64,000 nt of DNA from Portulaca oleracea (taxonomy: Eukaryota; Streptophyta; Magnoliopsida; Caryophyllales; Portulacaceae): positions 14,140,537-14,204,536 of the forward strand of contig CM055884.1 in assembly GCA_029582165.1 (NCBI GenBank). The letters are read 5' to 3'. The first letter of the stretch is position 1. The number at the start of each line of letters is the position of its first letter. Below the pieces are notes generated by a model, which did no database searches, had not been told where the DNA came from, and worked only from the letters and a program-made list of their open reading frames with translations. Below, in pieces: positions 35,358 to 46,321 of the stretch. The position numbers and the translations under genes were made by a program.

Positions 35358-35788
35358 TACAATGATTTGCATTTTGCAAGACCTACCGACGCTACTGGAC
35401 CAAAGAAGGAGCCCTTCAAAACATCCCCGTCGGCGGCAGTTCATGGCCGTCGGTGTCATGGAATGAAGGAATTGGATTTCCATCCTCCTCCTCTCTCCTC
35501 CGCCGGCCCATCGCCGACAGCCTTTATCACTGGTTTGCCACCTTCCTCGACCACCCTGGTATCTTCTCCTCCTTCTTCTTCAGAATCATATGTTTCAAAT
35601 TGCATCTCAACCCTAAATTTCCCTAATTAATTGAAATCTGCTTTAGTATTCGCCATTCTGCAATTCAGTTTCAAAGGTATCCACTGTGCAGTGAACTGTG
35701 TGTTATAATCATTTGTAGATAACGTTTGGATTAGGTTTAAATATTGATTTCTTAGTGCAACATATTCATAGGAAGAATTTGAGATTAA

Positions 35789-35962
<174 letters not shown>

Positions 35963-36051
35963 TGAAAATTATCGGCTTATATGGTTGTTGTTTGCCATTT
36001 GACACATGATAATCTAGAATTGTGTCTGTGGGTGTAAGCAGGCAAGCCATT

Positions 36052-36624
36052 GGTTTCGGCCTGGACTTGTTGGGCGGCTTGAACTACCCGCCTCCGAATT
36101 CCTCCGACTAGGCTCATGCGACGTCCTCCATGGTGCAGGAGCACTCAATTTCTCTCTCCTTAATCGAGTCCTTGAGCTCCATCAACCAGCAGATGCACTG
36201 GAAGTTACAGCAGCAACGCCTCGCCATGATTTACGAAAATCCAGCGTCCGCAACAGACAGCGGTGACGATCAACAAGATGGTGGCTGTAATCATGATCAT
36301 GATCATTACACTCAAAAGCAGATGAAAGAGAAGCCTTCAATCGCCAGGAATTTGTTTCAAAGCTTTGACATCAACAACAACAACCACCAGAATTCAGCAT
36401 CTAAGGTAACTAATCATCATCATAATCATCATGTGTCGATGGCTAACAATCATGATAAACAACAGAATATCACAGTCTCTTCATCTTCTTCTCCCTCTCA
36501 TCCCTGCTCTCCGAATCACCCTGTAATCCCGAAGGTTATGGTGGCTTCATGGTTTCCATTGTTCTTATTGTGTAGGTTCATACCATCCTACCTCTTGTCT
36601 TTTAAATTTGGCTCACTTTGTTAG
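36052..36624 (+). pseudogene. Dof-type transcription factor C-terminal fragment
   Basis: The frame from 36052 reads GFGLDLLGGLNYPPPNSSD, a TAG at 36109, then AHATSSMVQEHSIS and LSSINQQMHWKLQQQRLAMI. The HWKLQQQRLA string after SSIN is a conserved C-terminal motif of several Dof zinc-finger factors. His/Asn/Gln/Ser-rich low complexity follows to about 36530. The DNA-binding Dof finger (CX2CX21CX2C) is absent. A piece of a Dof gene with a premature stop; the segment after about 36530 is probably unrelated. An ATG at 36130 opens 164 codons, but nothing supports real translation. Confidence 0.6.
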
Positions 36625-36721
36625 TTTAATTGTTGATTCAATCTAAATAATTGTTGATTTGGTTAGCCTAATGAATGTTTGTAGCCGATGAGACCATGTT
36701 TAATTGTCGATTCAAGCTAAG

Positions 36722-36722
<1 letters not shown>

Positions 36723-36766
<44 letters not shown>
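36723..36766. repeat. (CT)n microsatellite
   Basis: About 22 CT units in the intergenic mosaic region. Confidence 0.95.
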
Positions 36767-36768
<2 letters not shown>

Positions 36769-37946
36769 GTTGTTTTAACTCAATCATTCGAAAATTTGAT
36801 TCTTCTCTCTCAATTGTTAAGTCCATCTAAATAGTTTTCCAATTATGTTAAAATCTAGTTGAATTTTATAGTTGTTTTGGTTCCGTCGTCATGATTGTTG
36901 ATGTAGATTGTTGTTTTGGTTTATATAGTGTTCACGCCTATTCTACTGCTTATGGTTGTCATCTTTCCTTATTAATCTTCCTTGATGGCCAACAACCAGG
37001 TAGCTCCTGTCCTAGAATCTTTTTATCGTGTTGTGATTTGGTTTAATTCTACAAAAAGTAAACTTTAATTTGTAGTCATGGTTGGATGGTATAAATACTT
37101 CATAGGTTTCATTAACCCAAGAGAGGTGAATTTGGGTTTACCTTTGGCCAAATTTATATCTTCTAAGTCCTTTATATCAACATATAAGGGGTTGGGTTAA
37201 ATTAATGTGGACTTTGCTCAGTATAAATCTTGGATGATTTGTTTTACTTGTTGCATTCTTAGTGGATGCTTTTAAATCATATAATTTGATCTCTTGAGTT
37301 TAAATTTTCTAGCTTTCGCATTCACGTTCTGATTTCAAATTCAACTTTTTAGATTTAATTTGTTTTTATTGTTTTTTGATTTTTTAGTTACGAGTTTAAT
37401 TTTGCGAATTTTTTATCAGTTCTCATATGTGAACTGTTATTTTGGATTTGTTTTTGCAGTATTTAATCACTTGGGTTTTTGCCAATGATGGGTATAAAGG
37501 TGAGTTGATTTTTCACTATCTTCTTTTGCTCTTTTCAAGTTCATTTTGCTTGTATTTGGATGCTGAAACTTTGGTCTGCTACGATACCCTGAGTCTAGAT
37601 TTTTCCAGCCCATGTTGTCCAGGAGTTCTGTTCCTCCTCAACTGAAAAATGGGAACAACACCTCACTCTACCTAGTCTTAGTGCAATATATTACAACATG
37701 TAGTGAAAAAGCAAAGGCATGTAAACTAGCACTAGCATGTATATCGCAAAAATATGACAGCAACACCAGAAAAGTAGTTGAAGAAAACAACACATAAGAA
37801 AATGATAGACTAGAAAGTAGAAATATAAAGTAGGAAGACTTATTTATAACCTCAGCAATAATTATTAGTATTCAGTAAGTATATTTAATATTGATTTACT
37901 TGTGTCAATAATCCCTCTATGACCTGGTGAGAATGTGTGTAGCTTT
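36767..37946. other. AT-rich sequence between gene fragments
   Basis: T-rich, intron-like DNA lies between the Dof and CCCH fragments. Short open frames at 37442-37797 have no family resemblance. Nothing else is seen. Confidence 0.5.
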
Positions 37947-38049
37947 TACACCCGCTATGGAATTTGCAAGTATGGACCTGAATGTAAATATGACCATCCG
38001 GTAAATTATGTTCATCCACCTCCACTGGCTCTGGCTGCAGTTAATTAGA
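37947..38049 (+). pseudogene. CCCH zinc-finger protein fragment
   Basis: The frame from GAGAATGTGTGT reads ENVCSFYTRYGICKYGPECK then YDHPVNYVHPPPLA and a TAG. This is a complete C-X8-C-X5-C-X3-H finger of the plant ZFN/C3H family. The expected Arg codon CGA just upstream is TGA (stop). Only one finger of the usual five is present, so this is a captured or decayed fragment. Confidence 0.75.
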
Positions 38050-38059
38050 GTCCTGTTTT

Positions 38060-39480
38060 AGGCAACCCTATGGCGAATGAGCGAGCTATAGTAGCTACTA
38101 GCTGAATCAGAGGCAAAGGAGAGAGAGTGTATATACAAGGGCCTTGTGTGATCTGTGATTCAGTTCCAGTTTCTTTTTGCGAGTGAATTTTGTTGAATCC
38201 GAGACCATTAGTGTTCTCAAAGAAGTGTTTGGTCGCAGAAAGTTAATATGTAAATTTTAGTTTCAGAACATAATACAGTATTTAAATTATTACGCTCAAA
38301 TTGCGTGCAACAAAATGTTCACCTGGTTATGACATTAGAAAAAATCACTAGTGATAATGTTGAAAGAAGAAGCCCTTGACCAAGTTCAAAAATTATGATA
38401 TACGTATTTTCTTCTTTCTTGCCATAGACTAGAAATAGGTGATAAATATAACTAACTAAGAAGATATCTAGACATTTTAATCATAGAAACATAGATGGGT
38501 TAATAGTTCCATTTTAGAAACCTTCATAGAAACATTAAACATAAAGATAGGTTCCATTCCATATGTCCCAAACAGTCATGGAAATTAACTTCAAGGAAGG
38601 TCCATTCCATTTTAGAAACCTTCATAAAAACATTAAACATAAAGATAGGTTCCATTCCATACGTTAGCTAGAATTAATCCTCCCTAAACTTTGAATAGAA
38701 AACTAGTGACTTGTATAACAAGTGTCATGAGTTTGGTCCTTAATTTAGGCAATGGGAATTAAAACTATTTTGGAAACCTTTATGACTAATTGAGTTTTAA
38801 AATATGCGAATCATCACAACTTAGTGGATGTTCTCGACATCTCCATCCTATTTCAATTTATGAGAGTTCTATGGACAATAATAAAGGTACATTGACTATT
38901 TTGTGTTGTATAGATTTATGTCTATGTATAATATCTAATTGGAACTGAGCATGTAGCTCTTGTTGTGCTTTGGTGTGTGCCCTTTGAGTTTATCACTATG
39001 GTGTTCTGGACTATTGTAAATATGTAAGACCTTTGCCTCTGAGGTAATCAATTTTTAGGGGATATGTTGCCAAAATTTATCCAATTTTCTTTTTAAGAAT
39101 ATTATTAATAGTAATTTTTTTCCTTTTTGGCAGTCACAAATTCAGTTGAGAATTGTTACACAATTTGCAGTGCATACAATGATGTTTGAGATGGAGAATT
39201 CGTTGAGTCCGTTTGAGATATAGAATTCGTTGAGACTCACAAGCATGAAGATGTTAGTTTAGACTAGGTGTGATGTTATTTTTATTTTCCTTAATTCATT
39301 AGTTCAGAATAATATAGGATGCGGGTGAACAATGCTAGCATTTTTTTTAGTTTTCTTTTCAAGAATACTTTTATGTTTCAAATTATATGTTACAATATAC
39401 AAAAAATATACAAAAAAATATGCTACAAAAAAATTATATGTTTCAAATTAATGGAATGAAATTATATGTTTCATGGGCAA
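38060..39480. other. Intergenic sequence with a partial duplication
   Basis: No gene was recognised. A block of about 57 bp is repeated (38507-38563 and 38605-38661). The rest is AT-rich and featureless. Confidence 0.5.
38507..38661. repeat. Direct duplication, 98-bp period
   Basis: The block starting TTCCATTTTAGAAACCTTCA occurs at 38507 and again at 38605. It continues through CATTAAACATAAAGATAGG in both copies with few changes. Confidence 0.85.
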
Positions 39481-39525
39481 AGGTACAGAAGAAGAACGTT
39501 TTTCTAGAGCCGAGGGGATCAGACT

Positions 39526-39741
39526 GTGGCTTTTAAGAAGTTTGGTGAGCATTTCGAAAGTGTAAGGGATGGAGTAAATCCTACTCATATTACGAGCAAA
39601 GCTTATGAGTCAATTGAAATGGTTACTGACAGCTGCAAAAACCATGCTAATGTCTCGATTATTGGATCAAAAAATAGTGATACTATTTTAGACTCTCTTA
39701 AGCACCTGTTTGGAGAGAAAAGTGGAATGCGTTGGGTGTAA
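39526..39741 (+). pseudogene. Unrecognised protein-coding fragment
   Basis: A 71-codon frame (KFGEHFESVRDGVNPTHITS, YESIEMVTDSC, DTILDSLKHLFGEKSG) has the composition of a real soluble protein, unlike the low-complexity frames around it. The similarity appears to begin slightly upstream of the ATG. The family could not be named. It is on the plus strand like the E2, Dof and CCCH pieces. Confidence 0.35.
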
Positions 39742-39814
39742 AATTAGAATCTTCAGGGTTGGGTATGGAATTTAACCTAAACTGAATGTGTTTGGAGAGC
39801 AGTGGAATGCAATA

Positions 39815-40056
39815 AAACCTATAGTTATTATTATTATGACAATAATTACTATTAATAATAATAATTTAATAATTTAATAATTAATAAGTATTAATTATTA
39901 ATTATTAATTATTAGTTATTAATATTTTATTACTATTAACTATTAATAATGATTAATTATTAATTATTATCTATAAATTTTTTAGTATTTATTTTTTTAA
40001 CAATTATAATTTATTAACCATTATTTAAGAATAATTATTTATTAATTATTTATTAT
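39815..40056. repeat. ATT/AAT-rich low-complexity tract
   Basis: About 240 bp of almost pure A+T with irregular TTAATTA and AATAATA units. It ends at the left LTR of the Tekay-like element. The five bases ATTAT (40052-40056) would be that element's left target duplication. Confidence 0.85.
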
Positions 40057-40548
40057 TGTAACGCCCCGGAAATTCAATTATAGAAAAGTCAAAGTCAAAC
40101 TAACGTTAACAGACAAAATTTAGCGGAAGACTCAAACTCTTATTGGGCGTCACTGCCGTATCCGCGAAGGAATACAAGGCGAGCAAGAAAACTACAACTG
40201 TCTGCCAATGGTAAACCAACTAACAAACTCATACTTAGAAATAAACCTCAAAACTAACTTCAAGTTTCTCATAAAAGAAAAACAACGTAATTAACGATGA
40301 CGTCCTCACTTCTAATTCCCATCCCCAGCATATAGATCTTCACCTGAAAACAAAACATTTCAAAAATGAGGGGGAAATCTCAATAATGTATACCTCTAAC
40401 ATTTAAAACAAGTTAAGTTCATTTCAATTCATTTGAGGGAGAGGGAACAAGTCAAAACCTTTCACAAACCTTTAATCCCTTAACTGTTTTTCTCAACCCA
40501 ACCAATCCATATTTTATTATGCGAGCGGGATACCACATCCCTTAGAGT

Positions 40549-40700
40549 AACATCACCTACCACAGGCATCAAGAGAGTTCGCCTACCACAGGCATCAAAG
40601 ATATTCGCCTACCACAGGCATCAAAGTTCGCCTACCACAGGCATCAAAAATATTCGCCTACCACAAGCATCAAAGTTCGCCTACCACAGGCATCAAAATA
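40549..40700. repeat. Tandem repeat of CGCCTACCACAGGCATCAAA in the LTR
   Basis: About six copies of CCTACCACAGGCATCAA separated by short variable linkers (GATATT, GTT, AAATATT), alternating near 22 and 26 bp. The same array is in the other LTR at 62071-62215. Confidence 0.9.
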
Positions 40701-42589
40701 TCCACTATCCTATATCAGGGAAGAAGCCCTAATCTCCTGGTCTATAACCCGGCAGGATACCAAATCCTGTACTTCGGGTTATGCCCTGAAACCCGCTTAA
40801 TGTTTCACTTTGAATTATTAGTATCTTATGCAAAACTCAACTCACAGCTCTCAAATCAAACCCAACCCAAGTTATCAAAATCAGTAACAAAACTACTTAC
40901 AAAAGACCATCTCAATTACAATAGCTCATAAACCCTAAACAATTACAAACAAATATCAAAACAGATGGCCACATTTCCACAAAAGTCCCCTTTTCGGGAT
41001 GCAATTCTCAAAACAGATTAGAAAACATTAAAACACATTTAAAGAGCATCCCGGTGGGGATTAGAGCATAGACATTATCTGGTTAACTTCACTTCATAGC
41101 TAAGACGAACACACTTGAGCTCACTAACGTCGCGAATTAGCTCGGGCCTAAAATAAGAGTAATTGTTCTAATCAAAACGCGCCCTTCGAAGTTAGTATTA
41201 ACTACCTTCTACCTAACCCTCCCCTAGGAACACTATAAGTTCCCATCAGTCATGAATTTACACTCTAAATCATCTAACACATTCCAAGTAATCACATAAC
41301 CAGATCAAAACATCACTTTCACACAACAACACTTTTATTAATAAAAAGCATCAACAAAACAGATTACAGCATCCACATAAAAAGGGTCAAAAGTTGACTT
41401 CCCGACATCCTATGGGTCTGGTTTTGGACTTTTCGAAAATATCGGGATGTCTACTAAAACTTTCATGTTGAACTCGAGACCAAAAACACCTCCTATGGTC
41501 CCCAAAAACGATCATTAAACCAAACTGTCTAGATCTGACCTAGGTCTGGTATTCGGGGTATAACTCGACCTATACAACTCCAAAGTCCGTCCGTAAAATT
41601 CCTATGAAAGATAACATCTAAGGGAACCTCCAGTTCAAAGGGTTCGATCAAAGGATGACTATAACTCTCATGGTGATCCGTTTTTTAGACACTAACAAAA
41701 CTGTCCCGATTCCGGTTCTTATTTAATTTATAATTTCGGTTCTAACTTTCACCATTCGGTCCCGGGGTTCTAATTTGGGCCTAAAACAGTGACTAAGGTT
41801 AAAAGTCTTTAACCTAACCCAACCCAAAGAAACATGTAATTACTTGCTTAATAAAACAAGGATAAAACTTTGATAACCAAAACACCCTAATCATGCATAA
41901 AAAAACATAACTTTAATAACCCTAAACATGCTTGACCTATATGAATTACAAAGGGTAATTGTAAATACGAATTTCTTAATCAAGATTCAAGAAAGAACTT
42001 AAAGAACATATGAATAAAAATAAAGTACATATAATATTTAAACTATTAATCTCTTTTACAAGATTTAATTAAGAATTATGAATTAATAAACAAGAATCGA
42101 ATCTTTAGTAATTCAAACAACCTAACTTATTTATCAAGATTAAACATAAATTTAAACGTGATTGAATCCTAAGAAGATTAAAGAAACATGCGAATACTTA
42201 ACTAAAAAAAAATCAAGAATTAATCTAGATAATTAAACTCTTTAATTCGTGCATACAATAATAGTATTATCTAAAACCCTAAACATGCTTCACAAGAAAT
42301 TAAGGTACATTAAACAATTGAACATTAATAATTTTACTACAATTATTACAAACCCTAATACACCAATTAGAACATAAAATTACACATAATAATTTAGACA
42401 AGAATTACAAGTAAATAATACAACACAAGAACAAATTAGTTACAAATAACAACTTAATAATTTACAATCTTGATTACCCAAACTTACAAGATTTAAAACA
42501 AGAAATAATAATAATATAATAATACAAAAGAAAATAAAGAAATAAAGAAAGAAAAGTTTCAAAAATAGGTTTAGGATTTACGTTAGAGG

Positions 42590-43045
42590 GGGTTCTGGGT
42601 CGTTTTCCGGCAACTGTGGCGATGACGGGGTACAACGGCAGCGGCAGCGTCGAGGGAAGACAGTGGTGAACGGTCGCCGGCGTTCGACTAGGGCAACACG
42701 TCGGGTTTGGTGGCAAACTGGCCCGACAGCAACGGCAACCGTCAGGGTTGCTCTTTGCGAGTCTGGGCGTACGGCGGCGACTCCGGCGGTGGTGGCGACT
42801 CTGGTGGTGAGGGCTGCGTCTGGTGGTGACCGGAGCGGCGGTTGCGATGTCTAGTAATGGTGGCGCGGTCGAGCGGAGGGAAGGAGAGAGAGAAAAAGAA
42901 AGGAAAGGGAGAGAGAGAACGATAGAGAGAGAGAGACTGCGGTGTTTGACGGTGGTCTGGGTGGTTGCTGGCGTTGGGCGATGCGGCGGCCGCGGCTGGG
43001 CGGACGGCAGAGACGGGGAGAGAGAGAGAGGGGGGAGAGGAGAGG
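42590..43045. other. GC-rich, CpG-rich block with GA tracts inside the LTR
   Basis: About 450 bp rich in CGGCG, GGTGGTGGCG and CGGCGGCG runs, followed by long GAGAGA tracts (42880-43035). It contrasts sharply with the AT-rich rest of the LTR. In the sense (minus) direction it lies just downstream of the TATA and telo-box signals, where a 5' leader would be. Confidence 0.75.
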
Positions 43046-43049
43046 TCAG

Positions 43050-43103
43050 AGGCTAGGGTTAGGGTTAATATTAGGGTTTTGTGAGAGGGAGGAGGTTTTT
43101 ATA
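43050..43103 (-). promoter_or_regulatory. Candidate LTR promoter: TATA box and telo-boxes
   Basis: On the minus strand TATAAAAA (43103-43096) is followed about 20-45 bases downstream by AACCCTAA and AACCCTAACCCTAG (telo-box strings), then CT-rich sequence. This TATA/telo-box/pyrimidine order is typical of plant core promoters. The start site is inferred near 43070. Confidence 0.55.
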
Positions 43104-43522
43104 TTAACAATTAAAAAGCCCAACTAAATACTAATCCTACTCCTAATCCAACCCAATAAGAAATTAGATTTTCTTTTGGAGAAAAAAATAATAATAACTA
43201 TAATAATAGTAATAATAATAAAACATACTAATAATAATAATATTAAGACTAAACACATAGCAAATAATATTCACATAATTATTCATATAACAATTTTTAA
43301 TAAACACAAAAAATATTAATAATAATACTTATAATAATTAGAGTAATACTAATAATACTAAACCCAAGAAATTACCGATATACCCTTGTTAGTCCCTCAA
43401 CGATCCTACGAGCTCAACTGTTAGCAAAAAAATAAACACAAACGAATAATAAAAAAAATGAAGTCAAACCTAATTTACTAACGACCTCATGGTCAACATC
43501 TTTGGATTTTTCGGGGTTTTAC

Positions 43523-43675
43523 ATCATTACCTCCTTAAAAGAAGTTTCTTCCTCGAAACTTAAACTTAGACCTAACGGTTCGGTAACAACCTAACGGTTC
43601 CATTCTTCCTAAAACTTGAGGTTTTACATTATTACCTCCTTAAAAGAAGTTTCATCTTTGAAACTTGACGTACCT
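43523..43675 (-). other. Polypurine tract and short 3' untranslated segment
   Basis: On the minus strand AAGGAGGTAATGA abuts the 3' LTR (43523-43535). A second copy of this boundary, including a GTTTTACA-like LTR end and CTCCTTAAAAGAAGTTTC, lies about 115 bp inward (43612-43655). This is a local duplication of the LTR/PPT junction. Confidence 0.65.
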
Positions 43676-43783
43676 TTAAGAGTGAAACAAGTGAGGGTAT
43701 TTCGTCCTCATCTCCTCTTCTGTTTCCCAGGTTGCTTCCGTTGTGGCATGATTTTCCCATCGTACTTTCACCAGGGGAACTAC
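43676..43783 (-). pseudogene. Chromodomain remnant at the end of pol
   Basis: The frame from 43783 reads VVPLVKVRWENHATTEATWE then TEEEMRTKYPHLFHS and a stop at 43676-43678. This is the second half of the integrase-linked chromodomain of Tekay-type chromoviruses, which directs integration to heterochromatin. The first half, expected after EPLQ, is missing: a deletion joins EPLQ to VVPLVKV and a frame change separates it from the integrase ORF. Confidence 0.85.
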
Positions 43784-45219
43784 TGAAGCGGCTCAGGATC
43801 AATCACATGAGTTGGGTCCGGGACATATTTCCTGAGTCGTGACACATGGAAGACATTGTGCACTCTTGGAAGTTCTCCCGGCAACTGTAACTTGTAGGCA
43901 ACTTCTCCAATGCGTTCCAAGATTGGATACGGCCCGATAAATCTTGGTGTCAACTTCCCCGACTGATCGAATCTCATAACCCCTTTTGTAGGTGAAACCC
44001 GTAAAAATACGTATTCTCCCACTTCGAACTCCAAAGGTCTTCTCCTCCTGTCAGCATAGCTCTTCTGTCGACTTTGTGCTGCCTTCATTTTATCTTGAAT
44101 GGTCTGAACCTTCTGAGTAGTGGCCTGTATTAGGTCCGGTCCGATCGTTAGAGCTTCATCGATGTCTTGCCAACATAGGGGAGTCCTACATCTCCTCCCG
44201 TATAAAGCTCCGAAGGGTGACATCCCAATACTAGCATGATAACTGTTGTTGTAGGAGAACTCAATAAGGGTCAAATCGTCATCCCACGAGTCCTTGAAAT
44301 CTAGTGCGCATGCTCGTAGCATATCTTCGAGGGTTTGGATAGTCCTCTCGGTCTGCCCATCAGTAGCTGGGTGGAAAGCGGTGCTAAACTTGAGTTTGGT
44401 ACCAAACGCCTCCTGTAACTTCTTCCAAAAACCAGACTGGAATCTGGTGTCTCTGTCCGAGACTATAGAATTGGGGACTCCATGTAGTCTTATGATCTCT
44501 CTTACATAAGCTTGAGCTAGCTGGTCCAGGGACCAGTTGTTGGCGATGGTCAGAAAATGAGCCGACTTGGTCAATCGATCTACAATTACCCATATCGCAT
44601 TGTGTTTCCGCCTGGTCCGTGGCAGACCCACTACGAAGTCCATTGATATCGAGTCCCACTTCCACTCAGGAACGTCCAGCGGTTTCAAAAGTCCGGCAGG
44701 TCGTTGGTGTTCTGCCTTGACCCGTTGGCATGTGAGGCATTTCGCAACAAAGTCCGCCACTTCTTGTTTCATATTACTCCATCAGAACATCTGTTTCAGA
44801 TCCTTGTAAAGCTTATTTCCCCCTGGGTGCACAGAATATGGTGTGTTATGCCCCTCTTCTAAAATCTTCCTCTTCAGCTCCTCCATATTAGGTACACAGA
44901 TGCGGTTATGGAACCGTAATGTACCATCCTCGTGAATCACGAAACCAGGGGTCTTCCCTTGCAAAACTTCCTCCCGTATCTTGACAAGTTGCTAATCCAG
45001 TTCTTGAGTCCTCTTGATCTCTTCCATGAGAGTAGGTTGCAACTCCATAGCATTCAATACAGCTTTCCTTCTTGGTGTCACCACGTTAAGCTCCAATCTC
45101 CTAAACTCCTCGCACAGCTCGTGCGGCATCATCATCAAGTGGTTCACAGTAGGATAAGGTATTCTACTAAGGGCATCAGCTACTACATTTGCCTTCCCGG
45201 GATGATATTGAAAGTTCAC
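43780..45219 (-). pseudogene. Integrase of the Tekay-like element
   Basis: One reading frame with two internal stops (near 44990 and 44780). End of RNase H: YHPGKANVVADALSR. HHCC module: SVHPGGNKLYKDLKQMF, stop, then CLTCQRVKAEH. The DDE core is complete in the 330-codon frame 43780-44772: SMDFVVGLPRTRR, SIVSDRDTRF, HPATDGQTERTIQTLEDM. GPY/F region: RFIGPYPILERIGEVAYKL, then HNVFHVSRLRKYVPDP. The frame is separated from RT by a frameshift near 45222. Confidence 0.9.
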
Positions 45220-45220
45220 A

Positions 45221-46321
45221 TCAGTCCTTCAGAAATTCCAACCATCGAGTCTGCCTAAGGTTTAGCTCCTTCTGTGTGAAAAAGTACTTCAAACTTTGAT
45301 GGTCGGTGAATACCTCGCAGTGTACTCCATAAAGGTAATGCCTCCAAATCTTAAGTGCAAAAACTACTGCTGCCAACTCCAAGTCATGAGTGGGGTAGTT
45401 CTTCTTGTGTGTCTTCAGTTGTCTAGATGCATACGCAATCACCTTCCCATCCTGCATGAGTACACAACCCAATCCACCATGTGATACATCACTATAGATG
45501 ATAAATCCCTCGTTCCCTTGAGGTAGAGCGAGAATAGTTGCCGAAGTAAGTCTCTTCTTCAACTCCTGGAATGCTTGCTCACATTTTTCCGACCACATGA
45601 ACCTTATTGACTTCCGAGTCAGATTGGTCAACGGGTAAGCAATTTTCGAGAAATCCTGAACGAATTTCCTATAATAGCCTGCCAAACCCAGAAAACTCCT
45701 AACCTCAGTGGCATTCTTTGGTGTTGGCCACTTAGTAATAGCCTCCACCTTTTGAGGATCTACTGCCACTCCTTCCTTAGACACCACGTGTCCTAAGAAT
45801 GCCACTTGCTCCAACCAAAATTCACATTTCTTAAACTTCGCATAGAGCTCGTTGCTCCGCAAGGTTGCCAGCACTTCTCTCAGGTGGTTTGCATGTTCCT
45901 CCTGTGTCCCGGAGTATACCAAAATATCATCGATGAACACCACCATAAACTTGTCCATAAACGGCTTGAACACTCTATTCATTAAATCCATAAAAGCGGC
46001 TGGGGCATTCGTGAGTCCAAACGGCATTACTACGAACTCGTAATGACCACAGCAAGTTCGGAAAGCGGTTTTAGAGATATCCTCTTCTCGGATTCTTAAC
46101 TGGTGATAACCCGATCTCAGGTATATCTTCGAAAACATCGTTGCGGCTCGCAATTGGTCAAAGAGATCATCAATGCGAGGTAGAGGGTACCGATTTTTGA
46201 TGGTAATCTTGTTCAACTCTCGGTAATCGATGCATAATCTCATGCTACCATCCTTCTTCTTCACGAACAGTACAGGTGCTCCCCATGGTGACGTCTTTGG
46301 GTCCTTTGTATCTAGCCTCAT
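45221..46321 (-). pseudogene. Reverse transcriptase and RNase H of the Tekay-like element
   Basis: Long 366-codon frame: [73 protein letters not shown] (catalytic DD) and RNase H start [18 protein letters not shown] through [10 protein letters not shown]. In motif A the expected [11 protein letters not shown] reads [11 protein letters not shown]: codon 46123-46121 is TAC, so the catalytic Asp is Tyr. A frameshift near 46320 detaches it from the protease and one near 45222 from the integrase. The RT would be inactive even if translated. Confidence 0.93.

Larger units (their letters stand above)
40057..43522 (-). repeat. 3' LTR of the Tekay-like element (3.47 kb)
   Basis: Starts TGTAACGCCCCGG and ends CGGGGTTTTACA. 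It is very long and compositionally mixed: an AT-rich body, a tandem repeat (40549-40700), and a GC-rich, GA-repeat block (about 42590-43045). The promoter signals lie at about 43050-43103 on the minus strand. Confidence 0.9.

Noticed and set aside
36052..36624. Functional Dof transcription factor gene
   Set aside because: It lacks the Dof zinc finger and carries an in-frame stop; only the C-terminal region is present.
39815..40056. Origin or matrix-attachment region from the AT-rich tract
   Set aside because: Only base composition supports this; no specific motif is present.
42474..43127. Open frames in the GC-rich LTR block
   Set aside because: Ala/Gly/Arg/Val-rich frames in overlapping phases come from base composition; none resembles a known protein.
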